Shown here piece after piece: positions 1 through 8,049 of a stretch of 52,142 nucleotides of DNA. Both the position numbers and the translations under genes were made by a program. Each line of letters begins with the position of its first letter. Position 1 is the first letter of the stretch. The notes under the pieces are model-generated. The model saw only the letters and a list, made by a program, of their open reading frames with translations, was not told the origin of the DNA and ran no database searches. The stretch is taken from positions 1 to 52,142 of the forward strand of contig NZ_JAGETV010000016.1 in the NCBI RefSeq assembly GCF_017571465.1, given 5' to 3'. The stretch comes from Thiomicrorhabdus marina. Lineage in GTDB: Bacteria; Pseudomonadota; Gammaproteobacteria; Thiomicrospirales; Thiomicrospiraceae.

Positions 1-114
1 AGCGCTCTCAACCATAGCAAAGGCTATGCTTATCAAACGCTGCCTAGAATTTATCTCTTCAAACTCCTCGCTGAAGTCAATGGGGACTTATTCTGTGTTT
101 CCCTAAGCTCTTAG
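1..114 (+). CDS. Possible 3' end of an unrecognised gene entering from the left
   Basis: A reading frame open from the first base runs to a TAG at 112-114 and gives 37 residues ending in ...LFCVSLSS. A second frame is also open to about position 103, so the choice of frame is uncertain. I do not recognise the peptide. A good rho-independent terminator follows at 131-166, which fits a gene ending here on the plus strand. The upstream sequence would decide. Confidence 0.25.
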   Translation, partial: SALNHSKGYAYQTLPRIYLFKLLAEVNGDLFCVSLSS

Positions 115-130
115 TCTTTGCCATTTTCAA

Positions 131-166
131 AAGCCCGATGTGAAACTTTTTACATCGGGCTTTTTC
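131..166 (+). terminator. Rho-independent terminator
   Basis: AAGCCCGATG and CATCGGGCTT form a GC-rich stem around a short T/A-rich loop, followed by a T run. It would end transcription coming from the left of the window and insulate the operon that starts at 530. Confidence 0.8.
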
Positions 167-529
167 ATATTTAACACAACTGCATAATATGTAAGTATTG
201 CTTCGTATCTAAACGATTCATTCCCGACTGCTTGATTTGCATTATCTTTTCTCAAAATGTAACCAAAAGCACATCAATTTCGCTACTTTTACGCTTGTTT
301 TAACTAGGCGGTTTTAATTAAGCTTATGCAAAGTGTGCATACTTTGAACGACAAGTAACGCTTTGTAAGGTTTATCACAAACAAAACCTTAGCAAAAACA
401 ATGGCTATAAAAAATTTTATACCCTGATTAATAAAACATTTTAGTTTTCCAACCCTAGTCGTGCACTTTTACAATACCTGTGTAATTTTATAGACACATT
501 AATGTAACTTATCCAAAAGGATTTTTCTT
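167..529 (+). promoter_or_regulatory. AT-rich regulatory region upstream of the sulfide-oxidation operon
   Basis: No gene is visible in this 363-base stretch. It holds a palindrome at 325-341 (TATGCA, 5 bases, TGCATA) and a hairpin at 366-391 (TAAGGTTT, 10 bases, AAACCTTA). A possible -10 box TACAAT lies at 470-475 with only a weak -35 match (TTCCAA, 447-452), as expected for an activator-dependent promoter. The ribosome site AAAAGGA lies a few bases before the ATG at 530. The promoter assignment is tentative. Confidence 0.4.
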
Positions 530-1984
530 ATGGACCTAATTAGCCTCTATCCAACTTGGTATGAACCAACGGTTGGCTCTGGGTGGGTGGTTGCTTTGAT
601 TGCAACTTTCCACGTCCTCGCCTCGCACACTTCGGTTGGTGCCGCCTTACTATTTGCTTACCTCTCGCATAAAGCCTATCGCGAAGACCGTGATGATCTT
701 TTGGATTTCATCAAAAAATACGGCCTATTCTTAATGGTATTCACCTATGTTGCCGGTTCCATTACCGGCCCTGGGATTTGGTATTCGACTACCGTTGCCA
801 GCCCGAACGGGATTGGCGCCTTGATTCACTCCTTTGTGTGGAAATGGGCTACTGAATGGGTCTTCTTTGTCATCGAAGTCGTCGGTGTTTACATGCTGGT
901 TTATCTCGTCGGAAAGGTCGATAAGAAAACGCATATGAAAATCTCGGTCATTTTCGGTATGGCTTCCCTTGCAACCATGGTGATTATCGTTGGTATCTTG
1001 TCGTTCATGATGCTACCGGGTAAAGAACAATGGTTTACCGAAGGCGGTTATTTGAACGGCTTCTATGGTACTAACACCTTTATCCAGCTGGGTATGCGTA
1101 TGGCATTCATGTTTACCATGACTGCAGTTGTCGGTGGAATTGTTATCGCCGGTATTAAAGATCCGGCATTCAAAAAAGAAATGGCGCGCAAACTCGGTTG
1201 GCTGGGGATTATCTCAACGCTAGTCGGTGCGGCAATGTTCCAATGGTATCTAACTTCTGTACCAAGCCAAGCGCTATTGGTTATGGAGAACCGTCTGCCA
1301 GACTACTTCGGACCAAGTGTCATGATCGTACTGGCTGGAACACTGTCATATTTCATTATTACAATGTTACGTCCGCAATTAGTTGTGCAAGGCTTCGCCG
1401 GCGCAATGGCGGTAATCATTCTAGTTGCCGGTCTATGGCCTGAAGAGACAGCGCGTGAATCAATGCGTAAACCGTATGTAGCAGGTCAATATGTTTACTC
1501 GAACCAAGTCATTGGTCGTGACGTACCAGGAATGGACATCAAATCACAACTGCCGACCATCGAAAAAGTCGGGATTCTGAAAGCGCATCCATTTACGCCT
1601 GAGCACCTAAAAGAAGTCAAACAGAGCAATATGATTCAAGCCGGTGAATTTATCGCAATGACTTATTGCTCGAACTGCCACTCACCGAGCAAAACCGGTA
1701 TTCGCCCACTACACCGCTACTTCCCTGAAGGCACTTCGCAAGAACGCATGGCGCAGTATGTTAAAGGCGTGCTAACCACCGGTAATATCGCTTATATGCC
1801 TAAAATGCCAATGTTAGATTCCGAAGCGGAAGCGCTTGCGGCTTACTTGGTAATGAATAACGATGGCGGTGAAACAGCCGTGGCTGCAGCAATCGATATG
1901 GAAATTGAACAACGTGAGCGTGCTTTAGCTGAGCAAAAAGCTCAAGACAAAGTCGCTAGTGTTGAATTAATGGAGGGCAAATAA
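530..1984 (+). CDS. Cytochrome bd-superfamily-like membrane subunit fused to a C-terminal cytochrome c domain
   Basis: A 484-residue protein with about eight hydrophobic helices between residues 17 and 305, then a soluble domain with one heme c site, CSNCH (Cys380, Cys383, His384), and Met-rich MPKMPM near 423-428 as possible axial ligand. Helix 1 carries His28 and His33. Helix 3 carries Glu109 and Glu116, reminiscent of the ligand histidine and acidic pair of cytochrome bd subunit I (CydA). From family knowledge, bd-superfamily branches with a c-type heme extension exist; assignment to one of them is my inference. The next gene starts in the stop codon of this one. It probably passes electrons between the flavocytochrome encoded downstream and heme in the membrane, as an oxidase or a cytochrome c-linked quinone reductase. 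The charged C-tail (about 455-484) is likely helical. Confidence 0.7.
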   Translation: MDLISLYPTWYEPTVGSGWVVALIATFHVLASHTSVGAALLFAYLSHKAYREDRDDLLDFIKKYGLFLMVFTYVAGSITGPGIWYSTTVASPNGIGALIHSFVWKWATEWVFFVIEVVGVYMLVYLVGKVDKKTHMKISVIFGMASLATMVIIVGILSFMMLPGKEQWFTEGGYLNGFYGTNTFIQLGMRMAFMFTMTAVVGGIVIAGIKDPAFKKEMARKLGWLGIISTLVGAAMFQWYLTSVPSQALLVMENRLPDYFGPSVMIVLAGTLSYFIITMLRPQLVVQGFAGAMAVIILVAGLWPEETARESMRKPYVAGQYVYSNQVIGRDVPGMDIKSQLPTIEKVGILKAHPFTPEHLKEVKQSNMIQAGEFIAMTYCSNCHSPSKTGIRPLHRYFPEGTSQERMAQYVKGVLTTGNIAYMPKMPMLDSEAEALAAYLVMNNDGGETAVAAAIDMEIEQRERALAEQKAQDKVASVELMEGK

Positions 1985-3234
1985 TGGATGCTCAAAGTGT
2001 CTCTCAAATCACTGAGATGATGTATGCCTTGCGTAACCCTGCGGGCTTACCAACCTACCCGATTATTTTTGTCGGCCTTAGCGTACTAACTTTTGCTATG
2101 CATATTTTGTTTGTACAACTACTACTAGGGACGTCTCTTGTCGCACTGTATGGCGCTTACACTAATAATCCGTTATGGCGTCGTCTAGGCATGGCAATGA
2201 TTGATGTTGCTAAAGTATCGGTTTCTGTCGCCATTGTTATTGGTGTTGCGCCGCTACTTTTCGTACAGGTAGTTTATGATCCACACTGGTATACATCGAA
2301 TGTGTTATCAGCCGACTGGGTTATTGCCTTTATCATCATCTTGATTTTGGCTTACTGGGCAATGTACCTGTACTACTTCCAGAACTACAAACGTGAAGAT
2401 AAAACGGCTCAACCAAAATCGCGTTGGTCACTGATTGTCAGCCTAGCTTTAATGTTATTGGTCGGCTTTATTATGCACTCGCTAACCTCGCAAATTCTGC
2501 ACCCTGAACTGTGGAAAGAGTGGTATATGCAAAACGGCAAACTGGATTATAGCGGCGATACCCTTCACGCTTATAACTTCTGGCGTTATGCATTCTTTAT
2601 CTCTATGTCGATTCCGGTCGCCGGTGCGATGATGGTTACTTATCGTCGCTTCAAAATGGTTCGTGAAGATGCCGATATGCAATATCTAAACTTTGCGGCT
2701 GAAGTCGGTAAGAAATGGATTCTAGTCGGTTCAGTAATCGCTACGATTCTTTATGTTGCGTGGATGCTAACCATTCAAGAAACTGCCGGTGCTTTCGCTA
2801 CCTCTTTCTGGGGCATTATCGGCGGTGTTGCGGTACTCGGTTATGCGCTTTGGGCGAAGATTCGCCTTAATGGCAAGTCAGAAGATATGTGCAGTTATAT
2901 GGCGCTACCAATGGCTCTAGTCATCGGTTTAGTGGTTGCCACCTCTCGTGAGATTTTGCGTTACGACATTCTAAATGGTTTTTTCGGCTACGATTTCTTT
3001 GACTACAAAATCGTTATGGATTGGTACTCAACCGGCCTATTCTTCCTGACCTTCGCAATCGTTGGCGGCGTCGTTCTAAGCTATTTCCTAACTATCGCAT
3101 GGAAAGCCGGCCAGACTGTTGGCGTTTATACGCCAGGTCCTGGCGTACAAAAACTGGGAACCGCGGCAATCTGGATAGTCGCTTTATGGCTAGTACAGTT
3201 CTTCGTAGTCGGTTTCTACGTATGGGCGCAGTAA
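1984..3234 (+). CDS. Second bd-superfamily-like multi-heme membrane subunit
   Basis: A 416-residue, very hydrophobic protein with about ten predicted helices and no heme c motif. The first helix carries a His (FAMHILFVQLLLG, about residue 40), as in CydA-type first helices; a further His lies in helix 4 (FIMHSL). It does not resemble CydB in any motif I can recognise. It looks instead like a diverged partner of the preceding CydA-like subunit, so the complex may be an A/A' heterodimer. The ATG overlaps the stop of the preceding gene by one base (TAATG), implying translational coupling. The stop is followed immediately by the ribosome site of the next cytochrome gene. The bd-superfamily assignment rests on general architecture and should be tested by profile search. 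Confidence 0.6.
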   Translation: MDAQSVSQITEMMYALRNPAGLPTYPIIFVGLSVLTFAMHILFVQLLLGTSLVALYGAYTNNPLWRRLGMAMIDVAKVSVSVAIVIGVAPLLFVQVVYDPHWYTSNVLSADWVIAFIIILILAYWAMYLYYFQNYKREDKTAQPKSRWSLIVSLALMLLVGFIMHSLTSQILHPELWKEWYMQNGKLDYSGDTLHAYNFWRYAFFISMSIPVAGAMMVTYRRFKMVREDADMQYLNFAAEVGKKWILVGSVIATILYVAWMLTIQETAGAFATSFWGIIGGVAVLGYALWAKIRLNGKSEDMCSYMALPMALVIGLVVATSREILRYDILNGFFGYDFFDYKIVMDWYSTGLFFLTFAIVGGVVLSYFLTIAWKAGQTVGVYTPGPGVQKLGTAAIWIVALWLVQFFVVGFYVWAQ

Positions 3235-3245
3235 AGGAGTACAGC

Positions 3246-3632
3246 ATGAAAAAAACATTATTAGTTAGCCTAATTTCCGTTTCTGCCCTATTCGGCATGA
3301 ATTCGGCAAATGCCTCGGGTGCATTAATCCCTGCCGACAAGTTTGCTCAAGACCCTCAAATTCCTGGCAAAATGTTAGGCGATAACTGCTCGGCATGTCA
3401 CGGCACGCTTGGACGTTTTTATGACGAATCCATGCCTCCGTTAGCCGGTATTCCACGTGACGTATTCATTAAATTGATGCAAGACTTTAAAAACGAAGTG
3501 CGCCCGTCAATCGTAATGAACCACGTCGCTAAAGTGTTTACCGACAAGGAAATTGAACGCATGGCGGATTATTTTGCTGCCCAAGCAGACCGCCCATGGA
3601 AAGAAGAAAACGTCCTAGAAGGAGCCCAGTAA
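3246..3632 (+). CDS. Small periplasmic monoheme cytochrome c
   Basis: 128 residues: a Sec signal peptide (cleavage near residue 23, after ANA), then one heme c site CSACH (Cys48, Cys51, His52) and a C-terminal amphipathic segment typical of class I cytochromes c. The ATG at 3246 is chosen over longer in-frame options because AAAGGAG lies at 3233-3239 and the signal peptide starts here. Its stop overlaps the ATG of the flavoprotein gene (TAATG at 3630-3634). Its place directly before the FccB-like gene suggests it is a cytochrome subunit or electron acceptor of sulfide dehydrogenase. It is shorter than the diheme FccA type, which is encoded separately at 4946. Confidence 0.85.
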   Translation: MKKTLLVSLISVSALFGMNSANASGALIPADKFAQDPQIPGKMLGDNCSACHGTLGRFYDESMPPLAGIPRDVFIKLMQDFKNEVRPSIVMNHVAKVFTDKEIERMADYFAAQADRPWKEENVLEGAQ

Positions 3633-4930
3633 TGAATACCCTATCACGCCGTGAATTAATGAAGCGTTTTGGTGCTGCTGGTCTAAGCATGGGACTATTC
3701 GGCGCCTCCAAAGAGGCATGGTCGAAAACCGCGCCACATATTGTCATCGTTGGCGGCGGTATCGGCGGTGTTTCAGCTGCCAAATACCTGCGTATCTTAG
3801 ATAAGAACGTCAAAATCACGATTATCGAACCAAACTTGGAATATGTTTTCTGTCCGGGATCGAATGAAGTCCTAAACGACTTTGTCTCGATTGAAGATCT
3901 GACTGTGAACTACGAAAACATTAAATCGCGCTATGCGGTCAATATCGTCACTGATTTAGCTACCGACATTGACTATGCCGGTAAACGTGTCAAAACCAAA
4001 GCCAACGGTTTTATCAGCTATGACAAACTGATTGTTGCACCGGGCCCTGATTACAAGTTTGGCGATATCGAAGGCTACTCGAAACAGTTGGCGGAAGGCG
4101 ACTTCCCTCACGCTTGGAAAGCAGGCCCTCAAACAATGAAGCTACGCGAGCAGATCCATAACATGCCAAAAGGCGGTGTGGTTGCGATTTCATCGCCGCC
4201 AATGCCATACCGTTGCCCGCCGGCACCTTATGAACGCGCCAGCTTTGTTGCCGAGTGGTTATCGCACCACAATCCGACAGCCAAGGTGCTGATTCTGGAT
4301 TCGAAGAACAGCTTCACGTTCCGTAAACACTATATCGATTACTGGACCAAAAAACGCGGCTTTGGAACCAAAGAAGCGATGATTGAATGGGTTCCAGCGG
4401 AAAAAGGCGGACGAGTCACTCAACTGGATGCAGCCAACAAAACGCTGGTAACTGCCGATGGCGAACGTATTCAAGCAGACGTTATCAATATTATTCCGGC
4501 ACACACGGCAGCGAAGTTCACTCATGACACCGGCTTATCACAAGGTAATGAATGGGTACCTATCGATCCAATGGATTATCGTTCAATGGTAGACGACGAT
4601 GTTTATGTGGTCGGTGATGCAACCGAATCCAGTCCGATGGTTAAAACCGGTTATCTGGCTTCAAACCACTCTAAAGCAGTTGCCCAATCCATTGTTAATT
4701 CGTTTGCAGGTAAACCGCCTGTGCAGCCTTTATACACCAATAACTGTGTAGCGCTAGCGGGTGAGGATTACGGTATGACTATTACCGATACTTTCCGTGT
4801 TCAGAACGGCAAGATCGTCAAACAGTACGGTCACCAATCGACCGAATTGGACAATGATGCGCTACACCATATCCGTGCTTCATTAGCCATGAACTGGCAG
4901 CGTGCTTTCCGCCGCGACATCTTTGAATAA
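3632..4930 (+). CDS. fccB: Flavocytochrome c sulfide dehydrogenase flavoprotein subunit (FccB/SoxF type)
   Basis: A 432-residue FAD-dependent sulfide dehydrogenase that oxidizes sulfide in the periplasm. A Tat signal with twin arginine (SRRELMKRFG) occupies residues 5-14. The FAD Rossmann motif IVIVGGGIGG lies at about 37-46. The two cysteines that form the redox-active disulfide in this family are present: Cys195 in YRCPPAPYERAS and Cys372 in the NNC segment. A further Cys74 (FCPGS) lies near the FAD site, and the second FAD motif VVGDAT is near 327-332. The start at 3632 has GGAG at 3621-3624 and gives the Tat signal directly. Cytochrome genes stand on both sides, and it is translationally coupled to the first. 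Sulfide is the likely substrate; SoxF, a thiosulfate-pathway accessory paralogue, is the alternative reading. Confidence 0.92.
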   Translation: MNTLSRRELMKRFGAAGLSMGLFGASKEAWSKTAPHIVIVGGGIGGVSAAKYLRILDKNVKITIIEPNLEYVFCPGSNEVLNDFVSIEDLTVNYENIKSRYAVNIVTDLATDIDYAGKRVKTKANGFISYDKLIVAPGPDYKFGDIEGYSKQLAEGDFPHAWKAGPQTMKLREQIHNMPKGGVVAISSPPMPYRCPPAPYERASFVAEWLSHHNPTAKVLILDSKNSFTFRKHYIDYWTKKRGFGTKEAMIEWVPAEKGGRVTQLDAANKTLVTADGERIQADVINIIPAHTAAKFTHDTGLSQGNEWVPIDPMDYRSMVDDDVYVVGDATESSPMVKTGYLASNHSKAVAQSIVNSFAGKPPVQPLYTNNCVALAGEDYGMTITDTFRVQNGKIVKQYGHQSTELDNDALHHIRASLAMNWQRAFRRDIFE

Positions 4931-4945
4931 GACAGGAGACGATTG

Positions 4946-5659
4946 ATGAAATTTAAAAGATTACTTATCGCGACTGGCTTAAGTGTTTTTGCAGCAACCA
5001 GTGTCATGGCCAGCAGCGTACCGCATGCCGAACCTTGGACGGCTAAAGAATGGTTGGATGCCAAGCGGTCTATGCCGCAAGGCGACATCGATAAAGGCAA
5101 ACTACTGGCTGAACAAGGTTACTGCTATAGCTGTCACGGTGTTGAAGGAAATAACCCGACGCAATCAACACCAAGCCTAGCCGGACAAAATGCGGTCTAT
5201 ACTTACAAGATGCTGAGCGATTATAAGTCCGGGCGCTTTTATGTTGACCATAAATCGCATGTCATGGTGCACTTGATGCAATATTACGACCAGCAACAGA
5301 TGGCAGACATCGCTGCATACTATGCTGCCCAACCCTTACCTCATGGTGAATACATCAGCAAAGATGTTGAGGTTGACCCAACAATTATTCGTTTGGTCGC
5401 CAAAGGCGATACCTCACGCATGATCGTACCTTGTGCATCCTGTCATGGTGCTCATGGTGAAGGCGGCATGAACGAAACCCCTGCTCTAACCGGCATGAGC
5501 CCACGTATGTTTATTCGTCAGATGAATGCTTATAAAGACGGTACTCGTCATAACGATGTTAACTCAGGTATGGCGCAATTCACCAAGGATTTAACCGATG
5601 AGGAGATCCAAGCACTTGCCGATTACTACGCACAACTCAAACCTAGAGGAGCGCAATAA
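4946..5659 (+). CDS. fccA: Diheme cytochrome c, FccA-like subunit of sulfide dehydrogenase
   Basis: 237 residues with a Sec signal peptide (to about residue 23) and two class I heme c domains: CYSCH (Cys60, Cys63, His64) and CASCH (Cys163, Cys166, His167). The two halves each resemble the c4/FccA fold, so the protein is an internal duplication. AGGAG at 4934-4938 is seven bases before the ATG at 4946. The TTG three bases upstream is a less likely start. Position directly after fccB fits the electron-accepting cytochrome subunit of flavocytochrome c. It would pass electrons to the heme c domain of the membrane protein at 530. The stop codon overlaps the next ATG by one base. Confidence 0.85.
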   Translation: MKFKRLLIATGLSVFAATSVMASSVPHAEPWTAKEWLDAKRSMPQGDIDKGKLLAEQGYCYSCHGVEGNNPTQSTPSLAGQNAVYTYKMLSDYKSGRFYVDHKSHVMVHLMQYYDQQQMADIAAYYAAQPLPHGEYISKDVEVDPTIIRLVAKGDTSRMIVPCASCHGAHGEGGMNETPALTGMSPRMFIRQMNAYKDGTRHNDVNSGMAQFTKDLTDEEIQALADYYAQLKPRGAQ

Positions 5660-5754
5660 TGAACGGTAAACAAGCAATTATCTGGGGATTGATTCTAACT
5701 TTCGGTTCAATTGCCCTAATGTGGTTACTCAGTATGATTACAGTCGTCAACTAA
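5659..5754 (+). CDS. 31-residue single-helix membrane peptide, CydX-like in size and place
   Basis: A very short gene, starting at an ATG that overlaps the TAA of the diheme cytochrome (TAATG at 5657-5661) and ending at TAA 5752-5754. The product has a short polar start with two-residue charge (NGK), one strongly hydrophobic stretch from about residue 7 to 30, and ends with VVN. Size, single helix and last position in the operon recall CydX/YbgT, the small stabilising subunit of cytochrome bd oxidases. Sequence identity to CydX is not evident. The overlap with the preceding gene and the terminator just downstream argue that it is real. Function is inferred. Confidence 0.7.
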   Translation: MNGKQAIIWGLILTFGSIALMWLLSMITVVN

Positions 5755-5770
5755 GGCCACTACTCCCCCT

Positions 5771-5807
5771 AAAAGCGTCTCTTGAGTATTCATTAGACGC
5801 TTTTTTA
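5771..5807 (+). terminator. Rho-independent terminator of the sulfide-oxidation operon
   Basis: AAAAGCGTCT and AGACGCTTTT form the stem, followed by a T run. It closes the six-gene operon 17 bases after the small membrane peptide. Confidence 0.88.
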
Positions 5808-5924
5808 ATGCCCGTCATTTATCCATTCTGACATTACCGTAAATAAAACAATTCACATAATCATGACCTGACCATTACTAACTAAAGGTCAAAATGAATT
5901 TCATAGAAATCAGAAAAACAGGCA

Positions 5925-5955
5925 AAAAAAATGCGCAGATAACTGCGCATTAAAA
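5925..5955 (-). terminator. Terminator downstream of the minus-strand membrane protein
   Basis: AATGCGCAG, four bases, CTGCGCATT is a strong hairpin; on the minus strand it is followed by a T run. It lies about 75 bases past the stop of the gene at 6026-6421. Confidence 0.7.
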
Positions 5956-6025
5956 AGTGCTGGAAAGCACAACTGAGCTACTACTAATGAAAAAACTTTC
6001 GCGAAAACGTTGTATCGAATTCAAC

Positions 6026-6421
6026 TTATTTAAACGATTGATTAACCGGACATCCCTTACCGCGAACTGTGCGATGATTTCGCCAAACCAGCATAGCCGA
6101 ACTTAATAAGATAAAGATCATCGCGACATACACAAAATACAAAATTTGATCACTACTTAATTTGGCAAGATCCGCTAAATAGATCGGAATTAAAGCCATT
6201 AATAAACCGGTTACAAAAATATACACTGTAAACGGCATGCTCCCTTTTGCAATTACTGCACTAAAGGCCATACTGTTGACTGCTACGATTAAACTGACAA
6301 TCACTAATAATTTATAGTGGGACAGCATATCTTGAGGAAATTCTTTTCCCATTACTGAGTAAAACAGCAAGCTAATGGCAATCAGTAAAACTGCAAATAC
6401 AACTCGGCAATTTTTTACCAT
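6026..6421 (-). CDS. Unrecognised small integral membrane protein
   Basis: 131 residues with four predicted helices (about 5-22, 38-58, 65-85 and 92-112) and a basic C-terminal tail containing one Cys. I recognise no family motif. AGGAG stands about ten bases before the ATG on the minus strand. It is monocistronic, with a terminator downstream, and is convergent with the sulfide-oxidation operon. No function can be assigned from sequence. Confidence 0.7.
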   Translation of the reverse strand: MVKNCRVVFAVLLIAISLLFYSVMGKEFPQDMLSHYKLLVIVSLIVAVNSMAFSAVIAKGSMPFTVYIFVTGLLMALIPIYLADLAKLSSDQILYFVYVAMIFILLSSAMLVWRNHRTVRGKGCPVNQSFK

Positions 6422-6622
6422 AGCCTTCTCCTACACGGACTTCGATGCCCGCACATAAACTAGTATTTACACCCAGTATAAATTATTTACAAAATAAGTA
6501 AAACTACTAAATAAAAGACTGCCGAAAAAAAGAGGCCTTTGCACAACACTGAAGAATACAAAACGCAATAAAAGAGAGGCTACTTAATTGCAAAATATAA
6601 TTTTTTAAATTTTAACAATTTA
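6422..6622. other. AT-rich intergenic gap without recognised features
   Basis: About 200 bases between the membrane protein and serA. It contains the ribosome site of the former and A/T-rich runs; no convincing hairpin or gene is seen. Confidence 0.4.
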
Positions 6623-7798
6623 CTAACAATATCGAGCCGAGAGGACATTCGGCACCGCTTGAATAGTACTTAATAAAGAAGCACTTGCAGCAGCAGCCAA
6701 ATCAATAACGGTAAGCGCCATTTCAGCACGCGAACGGTTATTCATTTCCAGAATATTCTCTTCAGCAGCTTCAATGCAGTCAGTAATTTGCGCAATCATA
6801 CCGACAGTATTACGATGAATTATCACCAGTCGGCTGGCACCGACAGGAATTGGACCAGGCTGTAAAACGGGTAAATTGACCGAGTACTTAACTTCGCCGC
6901 GTTTCAAAAAGTTATCGAGGGTGGTTAAAACCTGCATCGAAGCATTTTCTTGCGCCTCCACAGTAGATGCTCCCAAATGCGGAAAACAGAGAACTTGAGG
7001 ATGAGATTGTAAAACCGGATTAGGGAAGTCAGTAATGTAGCCATCTAAATTACCGGACTCAATCGCAGCCGTTATTGCTTCCTGATCAACAACCTCAGCA
7101 CGTGAAAAATTGATGACGAACGCATGCTTCGGCAAATAAGCCACCTGTTCAAAACTGAGGAGATGATGGGTAGCAGGAAGATACGGAACATGTACAGAAA
7201 CACAATCGCAATTCGCCAATAAATCCGACAAAGATTCACACTGCTGAACCTCGGCAGACAAGCGCCAAGCATTCTCCACGGAAATATGAGGATCAAAACC
7301 TAACACTTGCATCCCTAAAGCATTGGCTTTATTGGCCAATAAAACGCCGATCGCTCCCAAACCAATAATCCCTAAGCGAAGCCCCTGCAATTCGCGACCT
7401 TGGAACTGAGCCTTGCCTTTTTCCATTGCAGCAGCATAATCTTCACGCTCATCGGAGAATAGCTGCTGGCTGAAATTCAGTGCCGCTGCAACTTTGCGAG
7501 TCTGCATCAAAATGCCGGTCAACACCATTTCCGCCACCGCATTAGCATTTGCTCCTGGCGCATTGAACACCGCAATTCCCTGTTCGGAAAAACGTTCAAT
7601 CGGGATATTGTTCACCCCTGCTCCCGCACGAGCAATGGCAAACAGAGACTTCCCAGCATGATGTTCATGCAGTGATTTAGAGCGTAAGACAATGGCATTC
7701 GCCTGCTGTAATTTATCCTCCGAAAGCAACTCATAACCTAGACTTTGCAGATGCTCAGGAACTTGTTTGGAAAAATGATTTAGCAGAGAAATTTGCAT
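6623..7798 (-). CDS. serA: D-3-phosphoglycerate dehydrogenase
   Basis: 391 residues; catalyses NAD-dependent oxidation of 3-phosphoglycerate, the first step of serine synthesis, in the cytoplasm. The N-terminal substrate-binding region includes RAGAGVNNIP (about 57-66). The NAD-binding Rossmann motif GIIGLGAIG lies near 143-151. Catalytic Arg is in the NFSRAEVVD segment, and His is in FPHLGAST near 271-278. A C-terminal ACT-like domain (about 322-391) is the usual site of serine feedback inhibition. Length fits the compact bacterial form. It is transcribed alone, divergently from the amidohydrolase gene at 8050, with about 250 bases between. Confidence 0.9.
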   Translation of the reverse strand: MQISLLNHFSKQVPEHLQSLGYELLSEDKLQQANAIVLRSKSLHEHHAGKSLFAIARAGAGVNNIPIERFSEQGIAVFNAPGANANAVAEMVLTGILMQTRKVAAALNFSQQLFSDEREDYAAAMEKGKAQFQGRELQGLRLGIIGLGAIGVLLANKANALGMQVLGFDPHISVENAWRLSAEVQQCESLSDLLANCDCVSVHVPYLPATHHLLSFEQVAYLPKHAFVINFSRAEVVDQEAITAAIESGNLDGYITDFPNPVLQSHPQVLCFPHLGASTVEAQENASMQVLTTLDNFLKRGEVKYSVNLPVLQPGPIPVGASRLVIIHRNTVGMIAQITDCIEAAEENILEMNNRSRAEMALTVIDLAAAASASLLSTIQAVPNVLSARYC

Positions 7799-8049
7799 AC
7801 CTTATCCTCTATTTACTGACATGAATCACTACTATACTCGTTTCGCTTGAGGTGCAGAAAGCGATCTGTATTATGATGGCGATTTAGCAACTTTATTAAG
7901 CCGACTTTTTACAACGGTGGTCAGCATCTCAATTTCATTCTATGATTTTTTCGACAACATAATTCCGTCGCCGATAAAAAGCGATTTAAATCCAGCAATT
8001 TCTGTTGCAAAATAATCGTTCACTCGCTTTTCACTTATGAGGTTGTGTT
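7799..8049. promoter_or_regulatory. Divergent intergenic region between serA and the amidohydrolase gene
   Basis: 251 bases that must hold the promoters of both divergent genes. The ribosome site TGAGG at 8038-8042 serves the TTG start at 8050. No operator or clear -35/-10 pair could be assigned by eye. Confidence 0.35.

Noticed and set aside
91-107. TTATTCTGTGTTTCCCT here also occurs, inverted, in the ilvI leader near 23140-23157
   Set aside because: A single 17-base match could be chance in a window of this size, and no surrounding similarity is seen.
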